This document shows, piece by piece, positions 9,802 to 19,252 of a DNA stretch of 64,000 nt. Position 1 is the stretch's first letter. The number at the start of each line of letters is the position of its first letter. Source of the stretch: Limibacillus halophilus (GTDB taxonomy: Bacteria; Pseudomonadota; Alphaproteobacteria; Kiloniellales; CECT-8803); contig NZ_JACHXA010000002.1 in NCBI RefSeq assembly GCF_014191775.1, positions 1-64,000 on the forward strand, given 5' to 3'. Position numbers and translations under genes: made by a program. Below the pieces are notes generated by a model that ran no database searches, had not been told where the DNA came from, and was given only the letters and a program-made list of their open reading frames with translations.

Positions 9802-10557
9802 TCAGGACGACGGCACCCGCTCACTCGGCAAGAGGTCGCTGGCGGCTGTCGATGAACGTGCTGGATAAGTCAGACCGCTGTCGCTTAGCCAACGATCAAG
9901 GAAATCCTCCAGCCAATCACCGAGCGGAGCAATGTGATGCCTTGCGTCTGCAAGCTGGCGTTCCCGATCCTGCGCTCCAGGATGCGCGAGCATATGGCCC
10001 GCGCTGTCCATCCACGTCTGCATCTGGTTCTGTGTCACTTCCGGATGAAACTGAAGCCCGTAGGCCTTTCTTCCTATGCGAAATGCTTGGTTCGGAAAGG
10101 TATCACCCCGGGCTAACAATTCGCCGGTCCGAGGCACCGTGAACCCCTCCTTATGCCAGTGGTAGACTAGTGAGTGCGGGCCCTTGAACCCGGGCGCCAC
10201 CGTCTCTATCGGAAAAAAACCGATTTCATAAAGTCCGGTGGGATGGGGTCGCACCTCACCGCCGAAAGCCAATGACAGGAGCTGCGCGCCGAGACAAAAT
10301 CCCATGAAAGGTTTGTCCGCCTCTACCCACGTTCGAATCCATTCAACCTCATCCTGGATATACCCATCGTCATTGGCACTCTGAGCGCCGCCGTAAACGA
10401 CGACAGCATCGAACGCGTCGCTCAGGGGATCGGGTAAAACGTCGCCCAGGGCGGGCGCACACCACTCGACCTCAAAGCCTCGCCGAACCAACATTGGATG
10501 GGCTCTATCAATTCTCTCCCCTTCCATATGGTTTAAAAGCAAGACTTTACGGCTCAT
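9802..10557 (-). CDS. type 1 glutamine amidotransferase (class I GATase domain protein)
   Basis: A 251-residue stand-alone class I GATase of the GMP-synthase-like (GuaA N-terminal-like) group. The nucleophile cysteine is in GFCLGAQLL and the His-Glu pair in LQFHPEVT. Such proteins hydrolyse glutamine or gamma-glutamyl compounds; the acceptor is unknown here. The ATG overlaps the stop of the upstream ferredoxin-like gene by 4 nt, so the two are co-translated. It is divergent, via that gene, from a GlxA-type regulator. A gamma-glutamyl hydrolase in amine catabolism is one possibility, as inference only. Confidence 0.85.
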   Translation of the reverse strand: MSRKVLLLNHMEGERIDRAHPMLVRRGFEVEWCAPALGDVLPDPLSDAFDAVVVYGGAQSANDDGYIQDEVEWIRTWVEADKPFMGFCLGAQLLSLAFGGEVRPHPTGLYEIGFFPIETVAPGFKGPHSLVYHWHKEGFTVPRTGELLARGDTFPNQAFRIGRKAYGLQFHPEVTQNQMQTWMDSAGHMLAHPGAQDRERQLADARHHIAPLGDWLEDFLDRWLSDSGLTYPARSSTAASDLLPSERVPSS

Positions 10558-11288
10558 TCTTCATCTCCAACAACCAAAGGTTTCGTCATATTTGGACGCG
10601 CTGACAGAAAAGCGGCCATGTGAAAGGCCGCCTGTTCCTGGTCATAGATATAGTCCAGTCCGACCGGACATGCACGCCTCGCCCGACAATAGGCCGTCCG
10701 ACAATCGTGACCGGCGGCGCTCCCGACATGAGCCGCACAATCGTCAACCCGATAGCCGACCCCAGTGAACGCACCAACCGGGCAGGCACTCAAGCAGGGT
10801 TTATCCGCGCAACTCTCGCAAGGATGATCACCAGCCCTGTTTTGTCCTTGGTCATCGAGTTTCAACGCCAAGCCGTCCGCGGAAGTAAAAAGTAAAGCCG
10901 CACGATAGGCGTGCCACAGCCCAAACCGTGGGTGAACCAGAATGCCCAGCGGTGAAGGAAAGACTGCCTCGGCTTGCTGGGCCCAACGCTGAAAAGGATA
11001 GTATGGCGGTCCGTCCGATGGATAAAGCGGAGCGGAACCAAACCGCAAGGCGATCGCATCAACGACACGCTTGGTCCAGCGGTTCATTGGATCGGGTTTG
11101 CTGTCCCGATACTCCGGACTGCGCACGAAATGACGCCACATTTCAGGCCCTGCGTTGCCGATCATCGCAACAAAATCCACGGCGCGGCCATCCGGTAAGG
11201 ACGGCAACGGGGTCTCCGGTCCAGGTCGGAAACCGCCCCTCAACAACAATCCCTGTTCCGCGAGCGCCGTTGTCAGATCGTCCTTCAT
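10554..11288 (-). CDS. 4Fe-4S ferredoxin-like protein
   Basis: A 244-residue protein whose C-terminal third holds a cluster motif, CESCADKPCLSACPVGAF, the CxxC-x4-C-x3-CP type expected to bind one [4Fe-4S]. Further cysteines around HDCRTAYCRARRACPVG could bind a second. The N-terminal two thirds has no motif I recognise. The layout is reminiscent of epoxyqueuosine-reductase-like and related iron-sulfur proteins but is shorter and not a clear match. It overlaps the downstream amidotransferase gene by 4 nt. The overlap implies a joint function, which is unknown. Confidence 0.7.
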   Translation of the reverse strand: MKDDLTTALAEQGLLLRGGFRPGPETPLPSLPDGRAVDFVAMIGNAGPEMWRHFVRSPEYRDSKPDPMNRWTKRVVDAIALRFGSAPLYPSDGPPYYPFQRWAQQAEAVFPSPLGILVHPRFGLWHAYRAALLFTSADGLALKLDDQGQNRAGDHPCESCADKPCLSACPVGAFTGVGYRVDDCAAHVGSAAGHDCRTAYCRARRACPVGLDYIYDQEQAAFHMAAFLSARPNMTKPLVVGDEE

Positions 11289-11506
11289 GGGATCAATGGT
11301 CTACCGCAGGGTGAAGGCCCTATAAAGATAATTCCTCGCGTATCATCCTGGACCGCTTTCTATAGCAATAGTGCGGACATTATCGTTCCTTAGTTCTTGT
11401 CATTCATGATCGGAGGGTGTCACGATCTCTCGCGCTGGGGGCAGGGACTTGCACATACGGCAGATTCGGCCCCACGCCAACTTTGTACCTCGCCTATCAG
11501 GTAGTC
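11289..11506. promoter_or_regulatory. divergent intergenic region between ferredoxin-like gene and GlxA regulator
   Basis: This 218-nt gap must hold promoters for both divergent genes. I see no confident -35/-10 pair and no clear inverted repeat. An in-frame upstream GTG at 11417 would lengthen the regulator by 30 residues, but that stretch looks non-coding. Confidence 0.4.
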
Positions 11507-12472
11507 ATGAAGCAGAGCAGTATCATTGACACTCAACATTTTGGCTTTTTGTTGATTGAAGGCTTTTCCATACTTCCCTTTGCATCAGCTATTGAAGCCC
11601 TTCGTTCGGCCAACCGCCATTCAGGCGAGAACCTCTACAGTTGGACACTTCTTTCTCCCGAAGGTGGTCTTGTCACAGCGTCCAGCGGCGTGGCCTGCCG
11701 GTCGGACATGCCGGTACGTGCCTGCGACAAACTGGACGCCGTCATTGTGTGCGGTGGCGTGGACGCGCATGTGTTTGACAACAGACAAACATTAGCTTGG
11801 CTCAGGCTGCTAGCCCGTCAGGGGGCAAAGATGGGTGCAGTGTCCCTTGGCAGCTACATCCTGGCACGCGCTGGGCTGCTCAACGGTGTACGCTGCACGA
11901 TCCACTGGGAAAACCTTGCGGGATTCCAGGAGGACTATCCGCAACTCAACGTGACCGAGGAGTTGTTCGAGATCGACGCAAATCGCTTTACCTGTTCGGG
12001 TGGCACCGCCGCATTGGACATGATGATGTCGATGATCGCCAAGGATCACGGTCGCGAACTCGCGACCAAGATCGCGGAAAACTACATCCATGAACGAATC
12101 CGCGATCAACACGACCACCAGCGCATGAATCTGCGCACGCGACTGAACATCTCTCATCCCAAGCTGCTAAACGTCATCGAGATGATGCAGCAGAACCTTG
12201 AGGACCCACTGCCCAGATCGAAGTTGGCCGCCATGAGCGGACTTTCGACGCGGCAACTCGAACGGCTGTTCCGCAAGTATCTGAATCGGACTCCGACCCG
12301 CTATTACCTGGAGCTTCGTCTCGCCAAGGCACGCTCGCTCCTTAATCAGACATCGCTCTCGATTCTGGACATCGCCATGGCAAGCGGCTTCGTATCAGCG
12401 TCTCATTTCTCGAAATGCTATCGCGAACAGTTCAACCGAAAACCTCGCGACGAGCGCCAACAGATTGCCTAA
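11507..12472 (+). CDS. GlxA family AraC-type transcriptional regulator
   Basis: A 321-residue regulator with an N-terminal DJ-1/PfpI-like domain (FGFLLIEGFSILPFASAIEA onward) and a C-terminal pair of AraC helix-turn-helices. The second helix-turn-helix ends in the typical IAMASGFVSASHFSKCYREQ. This is the architecture of GbdR, ArgR and CdhR, activators of glycine betaine, arginine and carnitine catabolism. The DJ-1-like domain normally lacks catalysis and senses a ligand. I chose the ATG at 11507 because the domain begins there. The ligand is unknown; quaternary amines or arginine-related compounds are plausible from the neighbours. Confidence 0.88.
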   Translation: MKQSSIIDTQHFGFLLIEGFSILPFASAIEALRSANRHSGENLYSWTLLSPEGGLVTASSGVACRSDMPVRACDKLDAVIVCGGVDAHVFDNRQTLAWLRLLARQGAKMGAVSLGSYILARAGLLNGVRCTIHWENLAGFQEDYPQLNVTEELFEIDANRFTCSGGTAALDMMMSMIAKDHGRELATKIAENYIHERIRDQHDHQRMNLRTRLNISHPKLLNVIEMMQQNLEDPLPRSKLAAMSGLSTRQLERLFRKYLNRTPTRYYLELRLAKARSLLNQTSLSILDIAMASGFVSASHFSKCYREQFNRKPRDERQQIA

Positions 12473-12530
12473 AGTATATCCTTTGTTTATCTGATTTTTC
12501 GTTGTTTATCAAACAATTAGGGAAGTTTCT

Positions 12531-13559
12531 TCAAGCTTCTACCGTCCAGGTATGTCCGGCTCTCATTACCTCTTGCAATCCACCTGCGGGTGCCTGCCCT
12601 TTGGCGGCGTCCAGTTGCGTATGAACGCTCTGATCGTAACTGGACGTCGGATCACAATAGAGTACGCCCAAGGCGACCGGTAGCGTGGGCGGCTCCATTG
12701 CCGCCAACAACGTCGCCAGCACGCGATTCTTTTCGTCGTGCCGTAGAACATCGGCTTCAGTGATACCGGCATCTCCCAGATTCACGACTTCAAGGGACAG
12801 CGTCGAGGGATTCAGGCGCAACCCGCGATCCTGATCTTTACCGAAGATCAAGGGCTCGCCGTGCTGAACATGGACCTGCCGGTCTTCCGCCACATCGCGC
12901 TCAGTGATGCCCGCAAAGACGCCATCATTGTAGACGATGCAGTTCTGGAGTATCTCCACCAGCGAGGCGCCACGGTGTGTATGCGCCCGTTTGAAGATCT
13001 CCGGCAGCCGCTTTTGCTGCGTGTCGACACCGCGGGCGAAGAACCTCGCCCCCACCCCTAGAGCAAAAAGCCCAGCGGACAAAGGCTGGTCGATCGACCC
13101 CATCGGGGTCGAAGGAGTGCGCAGTCCAGCCCGTGACGTCGGCGAGTACTGCCCCTTCGTCAAACCGTAAATCTCGTTGTTGAACAGAAGCATGTTGAGA
13201 TCGAGATTACGGCGCAGGCAGTGCATCAGGTGATTACCGCCGATGGAAAGCGCATCCCCGTCGCCCATGACGACCCAGACATCCAGCTCCGGATTGGCCA
13301 GTTTCACCCCCGTCGCCACGGCCGGCGCGCGCCCGTGGATGGTGTGGAAACCATAGGTCGCGATGTAATAGGGAAAGCGTGCCGCACAGCCTATGCCCGA
13401 CACGAAGACCGTCTTAGCCGGGTCCGCAGCCAAATCCGCCAGTGTCCGCTGCACGGCCTTCAAGATGGCGTAGTCACCGCACCCTGGGCACCAACGGACT
13501 TCCTGATCCGTTGCGTAATCCTTCGGCTGCAAAGCCGCGATTCCATCGGGCCCGCTCAT
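12531..13559 (-). CDS. korB: 2-oxoacid:ferredoxin oxidoreductase, beta subunit
   Basis: A 342-residue thiamine-diphosphate subunit. The TPP/Mg motif is GDGDALSIGGNH (99-110) with NNEIYGLTKGQ following. Predicted [4Fe-4S] ligands are Cys24, Cys27, Cys58 and Cys207, so a single cluster with no separate ferredoxin domain. That is the compact two-subunit type known from aerobes and microaerophiles. It oxidises a 2-oxoacid (2-oxoglutarate or pyruvate) with CoA and reduces ferredoxin. It overlaps the alpha gene by 4 nt. The substrate cannot be fixed from sequence alone. Confidence 0.92.
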   Translation of the reverse strand: MSGPDGIAALQPKDYATDQEVRWCPGCGDYAILKAVQRTLADLAADPAKTVFVSGIGCAARFPYYIATYGFHTIHGRAPAVATGVKLANPELDVWVVMGDGDALSIGGNHLMHCLRRNLDLNMLLFNNEIYGLTKGQYSPTSRAGLRTPSTPMGSIDQPLSAGLFALGVGARFFARGVDTQQKRLPEIFKRAHTHRGASLVEILQNCIVYNDGVFAGITERDVAEDRQVHVQHGEPLIFGKDQDRGLRLNPSTLSLEVVNLGDAGITEADVLRHDEKNRVLATLLAAMEPPTLPVALGVLYCDPTSSYDQSVHTQLDAAKGQAPAGGLQEVMRAGHTWTVEA

Positions 13560-15448
13560 AGCTTCTTCTCCAATCCGGGTTTGCGCGAAATCCTCGCGCG
13601 AACCGCCGCTTCCAAATCCGAAACACGGAAAGGCTTGCCGTTGACTTGAGCCAAACTTTCAGCGTCCACCAGATAGCGGTCCCGTAGCAACGTAACCAAC
13701 TGTCCGTGGTTCATCTCTGGTATTAGTATTTTCTTATAAGTATTTAATATATCGCCGAGATTTGCAGGTAAAGGCCAGATATGTCTCAAATGGACATGCG
13801 CCACATTGTAGCCCTCTGCGAGCATGGTTGTGACTGCACGGCTTATGGGGCCATAGGTAGAGCCCCAACCAACCAGCACGAGATCGGCGCCAAGATCTCC
13901 CTGATCGACTTCCTGCAACGGAATATCGTTTGCAATGCCTTCGATCTTTGCCGCACGAAGGTCCGTCATGCGCTGATGATTATCGGGGTCGTAGGAGATG
14001 TTGCCGGATGTCGAGTCCCTCTCAATTCCGCCAATTCGATGCATCAGCCCAGGTGTCCCGGGGACTGCCCAATCGCGGGCCAGGGTTTGCGGGTTACGGG
14101 CAAAGGGCTGGTACCCCTCTGGATCCTGGCGGCGCTTGACCGGAAAACTCGCTATAGCGTCCAAGTCGGGGATGAGCCAGGGCTCCGATGCATTCGCAAT
14201 GTACCCGTCGGTCAACAACATGACCGGCGTCATGTACTTTGTCGCCAGGCGAACAGCCTCCACCGCAACATCGAAACAATCACCTGGGGCACGCGCCGCC
14301 AGCACGACCAAAGGCGAATCGGCGTTCCGTCCATACACGGCTTGATAGAGGTCAGATTGCTCTGTTTTCGTCGGCATTCCCGTCGAGGGGCCCGCACGCT
14401 GGGAGTTCACGACGATCAATGGCAACTCGGTGGCGATGGCAAGACCCAGCGCCTCGGTTTTCAGGGCGACACCGGGTCCGGACGAGGATGTGATTCCCAT
14501 ATCGCCCGCGTAGGACGCCCCGATCGCAGCACAGGCTGCGGCAATCTCGTCTTCCGCCTGAAAGGTCAGGATGTTCAAGGACTTGAGAGCGGCAAGACTA
14601 TGCAAAAGGCTGGAAGCTGGGGTGATTGGGTAGGAGCAGAATACCATCCGCAAGGCAGCTTTCTCACAGCCGGCGACCAATCCCCAGGCCAATGCCTCGG
14701 CGCCGGTGATGGCACGGTAGAGCCCCGGCGGAATTGCAGCTGGGCCAACATCTATCTGTGCCACCTCATGCTGAAGTTCAGATGTTTCACCAAAGGCATG
14801 GCCCGCATTGAGCGCCGCTATATTGGCCTCCAAAACCTCAGGCTTGCTGGCGAACTTCCGCTTCAACCAAGCAATCGTGGGGGCACGTTCCCGGCCAAAA
14901 AGCCAGTAAACCAAACCAAGCGCCCACATGTTTTTCGAGCGCACAGCCTCTTTCTTCGTGACGCCGACGGTCTCAACTGCGTCCTGGGTGAGCTGTGTGA
15001 TGTCGATCTTGAGCACCCGATAAGGCGCCAAAGTATCGTCTTCCAGCGGATTGCTATCATAATGCGCCTTGCGCAGGTTCTTGTCGTTGAACTGACCCGT
15101 ATCAACGATGACCAGACCAGCGGATTTGACATCGGCCAGATTCACCTTCAGCGCGGCCGGGTTCGTCGCCACCAGGACGTCGAGATGATCGCCGGCCGTC
15201 TTGATGCGCCGCGCCCCAAAATTTATCTGGAACGCCGAGACCCCATACGTGGTACCGGCAGGCGCGCGAATCTCCGCCGGAAAATCGGGGAAAGTCGCCA
15301 GATCGTTCCCGGCAAGGGCGGTCGTCAGCGTGAACTGACCGCCGGTTATCTGCATACCGTCACCGGAATCACCGGCAAAGCGAACTGTCGCCGACTCCAT
15401 CTCCTGGTGTCGCCGGTCTGCAGATTTTAGGGCCTTAGAGCCTTCCAT
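13556..15448 (-). CDS. korA: 2-oxoacid:ferredoxin oxidoreductase, fused gamma-alpha subunit
   Basis: A 630-residue subunit in which the gamma domain (about 1-190, RFAGDSGDGMQITGGQ) is fused to the alpha domain (from about 240, FCSYPITPASSLLHS). RAGPSTGMPTKTEQSDL is the KorA signature. It pairs with the beta subunit directly downstream. The start is uncertain: the ATG at 15448 has AGGAG 15 nt before it, and a second ATG at 15400 is closer to the family start but has its AGGAG too close. The upstream ferredoxin-NADP reductase gene, 101 nt away on the same strand, suggests electron exchange between ferredoxin and NADP(H). Confidence 0.92.
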   Translation of the reverse strand: MEGSKALKSADRRHQEMESATVRFAGDSGDGMQITGGQFTLTTALAGNDLATFPDFPAEIRAPAGTTYGVSAFQINFGARRIKTAGDHLDVLVATNPAALKVNLADVKSAGLVIVDTGQFNDKNLRKAHYDSNPLEDDTLAPYRVLKIDITQLTQDAVETVGVTKKEAVRSKNMWALGLVYWLFGRERAPTIAWLKRKFASKPEVLEANIAALNAGHAFGETSELQHEVAQIDVGPAAIPPGLYRAITGAEALAWGLVAGCEKAALRMVFCSYPITPASSLLHSLAALKSLNILTFQAEDEIAAACAAIGASYAGDMGITSSSGPGVALKTEALGLAIATELPLIVVNSQRAGPSTGMPTKTEQSDLYQAVYGRNADSPLVVLAARAPGDCFDVAVEAVRLATKYMTPVMLLTDGYIANASEPWLIPDLDAIASFPVKRRQDPEGYQPFARNPQTLARDWAVPGTPGLMHRIGGIERDSTSGNISYDPDNHQRMTDLRAAKIEGIANDIPLQEVDQGDLGADLVLVGWGSTYGPISRAVTTMLAEGYNVAHVHLRHIWPLPANLGDILNTYKKILIPEMNHGQLVTLLRDRYLVDAESLAQVNGKPFRVSDLEAAVRARISRKPGLEKKL

Positions 15449-15549
15449 TCGCGTCGCCCACTCCTGCGCTATCCGGACGTCATCGTGATTGCTGGTCCAC
15501 CGATTAGCAGAAAGCCCGGGCGCAATCAGCCCCTCTTTTTCTCTGGTCT

Positions 15550-16872
15550 TCAGGTAGTATTTTCCTGCGCGCGATCAAGAAGCGCCAGCATATCGGCCAC
15601 AGACACGAATTTCCGGCGCGGGTGATCGCCTTGACCTGCGGCGATTTCAGCCTCGTCAATCAGGCGCCAATCCCGGTAGGTAACCCAACGAACCTGACGA
15701 GCGGTCAGCCGTGCCTCCAGCGCCTTTCGCCCTGGCTTGCCTTGTGTTTTCATATCGTCACGCAACTGCTCGGCCAGCGCCTTGCCATCCGCCTTATTCG
15801 TACCGATGACGCCGCTGGGTCCGCGTTTTGCCCATCCCACCGCATATAGCCCGGGCGCTATACGTCCATCTCGGTTGCGCAGTCGCCCGCGCGCCGCATC
15901 AAAAGGTATTCCCGGAATTCTGGGTGACCGGTATCCGATGGCCTTAATGATCAAGCCGCAGGATAGGTCTTCCTGAGCACCTGTTTCCACCACCCGGCTT
16001 CCCTCCAACCGCGTCTGCGCTACACGCAGTCCCGTAACGCTTTCTCCGCCCAAGACTTCCAGTGGTCTCGCAAAGAATTGAAATGTGATGCGCCGCGTCG
16101 CTGTTTTCTCTTTAAGTTCTGCGAAGCTTCGCAAGGTCTCCAGGTTCCTCTCGGCTTGCCGGCGCGGCTTCTCGCTTAATCCTTCCAGGGCATGTTCCGA
16201 GAGACTGTCACCTTCAACGCAAGGAGTTCCTCTATCGAGGCGGGCAAACGCCCGAAGTTCCGGATTGGTAAAGCGAGCCTGCGCCGCTCCGCGTCGACCG
16301 AGGACTATGACTTCGCGGAGTTTCGATCGAGTGATTGCGTCCGCCGCCTCCTCGGCGATATCGGTCGCGGCGAGTTCATTGGGCGAAAGGACCAGTATAC
16401 GGGCAATATCGAGGGCCACGTTGCCGTTCCCCACCACAATCGCGCGCTCCACATCGATATTGGGATGAAGATTGGCGAAGTCCGGATGACCGTTGTACCA
16501 ACCGACAAAGGCCGCCGAGCCAAGTATGCCGCGCTTATCCTCTCCCGGAATACCGATTGGGCGATCTCTTGGCGCCCCTACGGCCAGCACCACGGCATCA
16601 TAGCAGTCCCGCAATTCCGCCATGGTCACGTCACGCCCTACTTCGACATTGCCGTAATAATGGACCCGACCGCTGCTGACGGTCTTCTCGTATCCCTCAG
16701 TCACGCGTTTTACCGATTGATGATCCGGCGCCACACCAAACCGCACAAGACCGAAGGGCGTCGGCAAACGCTCTAGGATATCGATCTCGCAATCGGGAAA
16801 AGCTGACAGCAGCGACTCTGCGGCATAAAATCCGCTCGGTCCCGAGCCCACAATCGCAACGGAAAGACGCAT
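15550..16872 (-). CDS. ferredoxin--NADP+ reductase, adrenodoxin-reductase type
   Basis: A 440-residue FAD/NADP flavoprotein similar to mycobacterial FprA and mitochondrial adrenodoxin reductase. The FAD loop is VGSGPSGFYAAESLL, followed by PFGLVRFGVAPDHQ. The NADP loop is VGNGNVALDIARIL, and the C-terminal GWAKRGPSGVIGTNKADG is characteristic. It moves electrons between NADPH and ferredoxin. Being just upstream of korAB, it could recycle ferredoxin reduced by the oxidoreductase, or supply it. Divergent from the ABC-transporter operon. Confidence 0.92.
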   Translation of the reverse strand: MRLSVAIVGSGPSGFYAAESLLSAFPDCEIDILERLPTPFGLVRFGVAPDHQSVKRVTEGYEKTVSSGRVHYYGNVEVGRDVTMAELRDCYDAVVLAVGAPRDRPIGIPGEDKRGILGSAAFVGWYNGHPDFANLHPNIDVERAIVVGNGNVALDIARILVLSPNELAATDIAEEAADAITRSKLREVIVLGRRGAAQARFTNPELRAFARLDRGTPCVEGDSLSEHALEGLSEKPRRQAERNLETLRSFAELKEKTATRRITFQFFARPLEVLGGESVTGLRVAQTRLEGSRVVETGAQEDLSCGLIIKAIGYRSPRIPGIPFDAARGRLRNRDGRIAPGLYAVGWAKRGPSGVIGTNKADGKALAEQLRDDMKTQGKPGRKALEARLTARQVRWVTYRDWRLIDEAEIAAGQGDHPRRKFVSVADMLALLDRAQENTT

Positions 16873-17024
16873 TCCGACAATCCCTCATTTCCGATGTGGC
16901 TATGGTGTAAGGCGATGGGCCCGCTTGACAAGCCCGCAATGCTTTCTTGACGGGAGCCATCGGGACCGCGACAAAGGCATCTCGTTTTTCTGCTACGCTC
17001 AGATACGAAAGGTTTTTCTCCATT

Positions 17025-18245
17025 ATGAACAAGATCAAGGGCCTTCTGGCAGCCCTCTCCCTGCTTACTGCACCGTTGGCTGTGGCCCCGGGCCTGACCG
17101 ACCCTGCCCGGGCAGCCGAATCCGTGATTATCGGTGACTTGAACAGCTACACGAAGCTACCGGCATTCAGCGTGCCCTATAAACAGGGATGGGAGCTGGC
17201 GCTGGACGAAATCAACGCCGATGGCGGTGTGTTGGGCGCCCCTTTGGTGGTAGTCAGCCGTGATGACGGTGGTGCGCCCGGCGAAGCGGTTACGGCCGCC
17301 AGCGAATTGACCGCACGTGAAGGCGCAACGGTCTTGATGGGGACGCTCCTTTCAAATGTCGGACTGGCGGTTTCCGATTTTGCTCAACAGCGAAATGTCC
17401 TTTTCATGGCGGCCGAACCCCTGACCGATGCCCTGGTTTGGGAAAAAGGCGCGCCCAATACTTTCCGGCTGCGCCCTGGAACCTACTCCCAATCGTTGAT
17501 GCTGGCGCGCGAAGCGGCAAAACTTCCCGCCAAGCGCTGGGCGACGATTGCGCCGAACTACGAGTATGGCCAGTCCGCTGTCGCGGCTTTCAAGGAGAAC
17601 CTGCTGAAGTTGCGCCCGGACGTCGAATTCGTGGCTGAGCAGTGGCCTGCCCTGTTCAAGATTGATGCCGGTGCGACCACCCAGGCCCTCGCTCTGGCCG
17701 AACCGGATGCAATCTTCAATGTGACCTTCGGCGGCGACCTCGTGAAATTCGTCCGTGAAGGCAGCCTGCGCGGGTTGTTTGAAAATCGCACCGTGGTCAG
17801 CCTGCTAACCGGTGAGCCCGAATGGAATGCCCCCCTAAAGGACGAACTTCCCACCGGTTGGATCGTGACCGGCTACCCACCCAACAAGGTGGATAGCCCG
17901 GAGCACAATACCTTCCGCGAGGCTTATATCGACAAGTTCGCGGAGGAGCCGAGAATGGGGTCGGTCGTGGGATATGTAACGCTCAAGGCTCTAGCCAAAG
18001 CCATTAATCAAGCGCAAACAACGGACGTTGAAGCGTTGGCCGAATCCTTGCGGGGTCTGGCGTTGGACACGCCATTCGGACCGATCCACTTCCGTGCAGC
18101 AGACCATCAGTCGACCCTCGGTACCTTCGTTGGCTTAACCGCCGTGGAGAACGGGGCCGGAACCATGACGGACTGGTACTATGCCAACGGCAACGATTTC
18201 CTGCCCAGCGAAGAGGAGGCCGCCAAGCTTCGGGCCGCGGAATAG
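17025..18245 (+). CDS. ABC transporter substrate-binding protein, branched-chain amino acid type
   Basis: A 406-residue periplasmic binding protein of the LivK/Peripla_BP_6 family. The N-terminus from the ATG at 17025 (MNKIKGLLAALSLLTAPLAV) is a signal peptide, with a likely cleavage after ARA around residue 29. The mature protein begins with IIGDLNSYTKLPAFSVPYKQG, the usual first strand and ligand loop. The family binds amino acids, urea, amides or aromatic acids. The embedded ureohydrolase suggests a guanidino compound or basic amine. It is the first gene of the importer operon. Confidence 0.9.
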   Translation: MNKIKGLLAALSLLTAPLAVAPGLTDPARAAESVIIGDLNSYTKLPAFSVPYKQGWELALDEINADGGVLGAPLVVVSRDDGGAPGEAVTAASELTAREGATVLMGTLLSNVGLAVSDFAQQRNVLFMAAEPLTDALVWEKGAPNTFRLRPGTYSQSLMLAREAAKLPAKRWATIAPNYEYGQSAVAAFKENLLKLRPDVEFVAEQWPALFKIDAGATTQALALAEPDAIFNVTFGGDLVKFVREGSLRGLFENRTVVSLLTGEPEWNAPLKDELPTGWIVTGYPPNKVDSPEHNTFREAYIDKFAEEPRMGSVVGYVTLKALAKAINQAQTTDVEALAESLRGLALDTPFGPIHFRAADHQSTLGTFVGLTAVENGAGTMTDWYYANGNDFLPSEEEAAKLRAAE

Positions 18246-18248
18246 CAT

Positions 18249-19223
18249 ATGACGAAGATCCGGGACGATTGGGACTACACCGAATACAAGGACCAGCAAA
18301 CCTGGCCGCGCTATACCGGCATTCCGACCTTTATGCGGGCGCCCTATTCCGAAGCCTTGGATGAGTTGGATATTGCCTTGGTCGGCGTCCCGTTCGACGG
18401 TGGGGTCACCAATCGCCCGGGTGCGCGTCATGGGCCAAGGGAAATCCGTAATCAATCCAGTCTAATGCGGCGCACGAGCCAAGAAACCGGAATCAGCCCC
18501 TTCAGTCTCTGCCGTATTGCCGATATCGGCGATGCCTGGCCGCAACGTCCCTTCCATCTGGAGGAGTCCCTGGCGGAGATCGCAAACTTCTTCGCCAAGG
18601 TTCACGCCGCGGGAGTATTGCCGGTATCCGCGGGTGGCGACCATTCAGTAACCCTGCCGATCTTTCGAGCCATCGCCAAGGATCGCCCCGTGGGGATGAT
18701 TCACTTCGACGCCCATTGCGATACCGGCGACGATTATCTGGGCTCCAAGTTCCACCATGGGGCGCCTTTCCGCCGGGCGGTGGAGGAAGGTCTGCTCGAT
18801 CCTAAACGCACCATCCAGATCGGTATTCGCGGCGGCGTCAACGATGCCAAGATATGGCAGTTCAGCCACGACAGCGGCATGCGGGTGATCTACATGGAGG
18901 AGTTCCTGGAGATCGGCGTCAAAGGCGCGATTGCTGAAGCACGGCGCGTCGTCGGGGACGGCCCAACATATCTCTCATTCGATGTCGATGGTCTGGATCC
19001 GGTTTTTGCTCCCGGCACAGGTACGCCCGAGATTGGCGGCTTCTCGACGGCTGAGGCTTTGGCCATGCTGCGGGGATTGCGCGGACTAAACTACGTGGGT
19101 GGCGATGTGGTTGAGGTGGCACCCTGTTTCGACCCGGGATACGTGACGGCGCTGGCCGGTTCACAGATCATGTTTGAGATTCTTTGCCTGGTCGCCGAGG
19201 CGCACGCCGGGCGTCGCGACTAG
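18249..19223 (+). CDS. ureohydrolase, agmatinase family
   Basis: A 324-residue manganese ureohydrolase. Metal ligands are all present: His132 in GGDHS, Asp154, His156 and Asp158 in DAHCD, and Asp245 and Asp247 in SFDVDGLDP. It would release urea from a guanidino compound such as agmatine, guanidinobutyrate or guanidinopropionate. The motif set does not separate these. It starts 3 nt after the binding-protein stop and precedes the permease gene, so the imported compound is probably its substrate. No urease genes are in the window. Confidence 0.88.
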   Translation: MTKIRDDWDYTEYKDQQTWPRYTGIPTFMRAPYSEALDELDIALVGVPFDGGVTNRPGARHGPREIRNQSSLMRRTSQETGISPFSLCRIADIGDAWPQRPFHLEESLAEIANFFAKVHAAGVLPVSAGGDHSVTLPIFRAIAKDRPVGMIHFDAHCDTGDDYLGSKFHHGAPFRRAVEEGLLDPKRTIQIGIRGGVNDAKIWQFSHDSGMRVIYMEEFLEIGVKGAIAEARRVVGDGPTYLSFDVDGLDPVFAPGTGTPEIGGFSTAEALAMLRGLRGLNYVGGDVVEVAPCFDPGYVTALAGSQIMFEILCLVAEAHAGRRD

Positions 19224-19252
19224 CCAGAAATCGGAAGGACCGACAGCCTGCG

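Noticed and set aside
13781-15430. 549-residue open frame on the plus strand
   Set aside because: It lies wholly opposite korA, has no family motifs, and korA has clear catalytic signatures. High GC leaves long antisense frames open.
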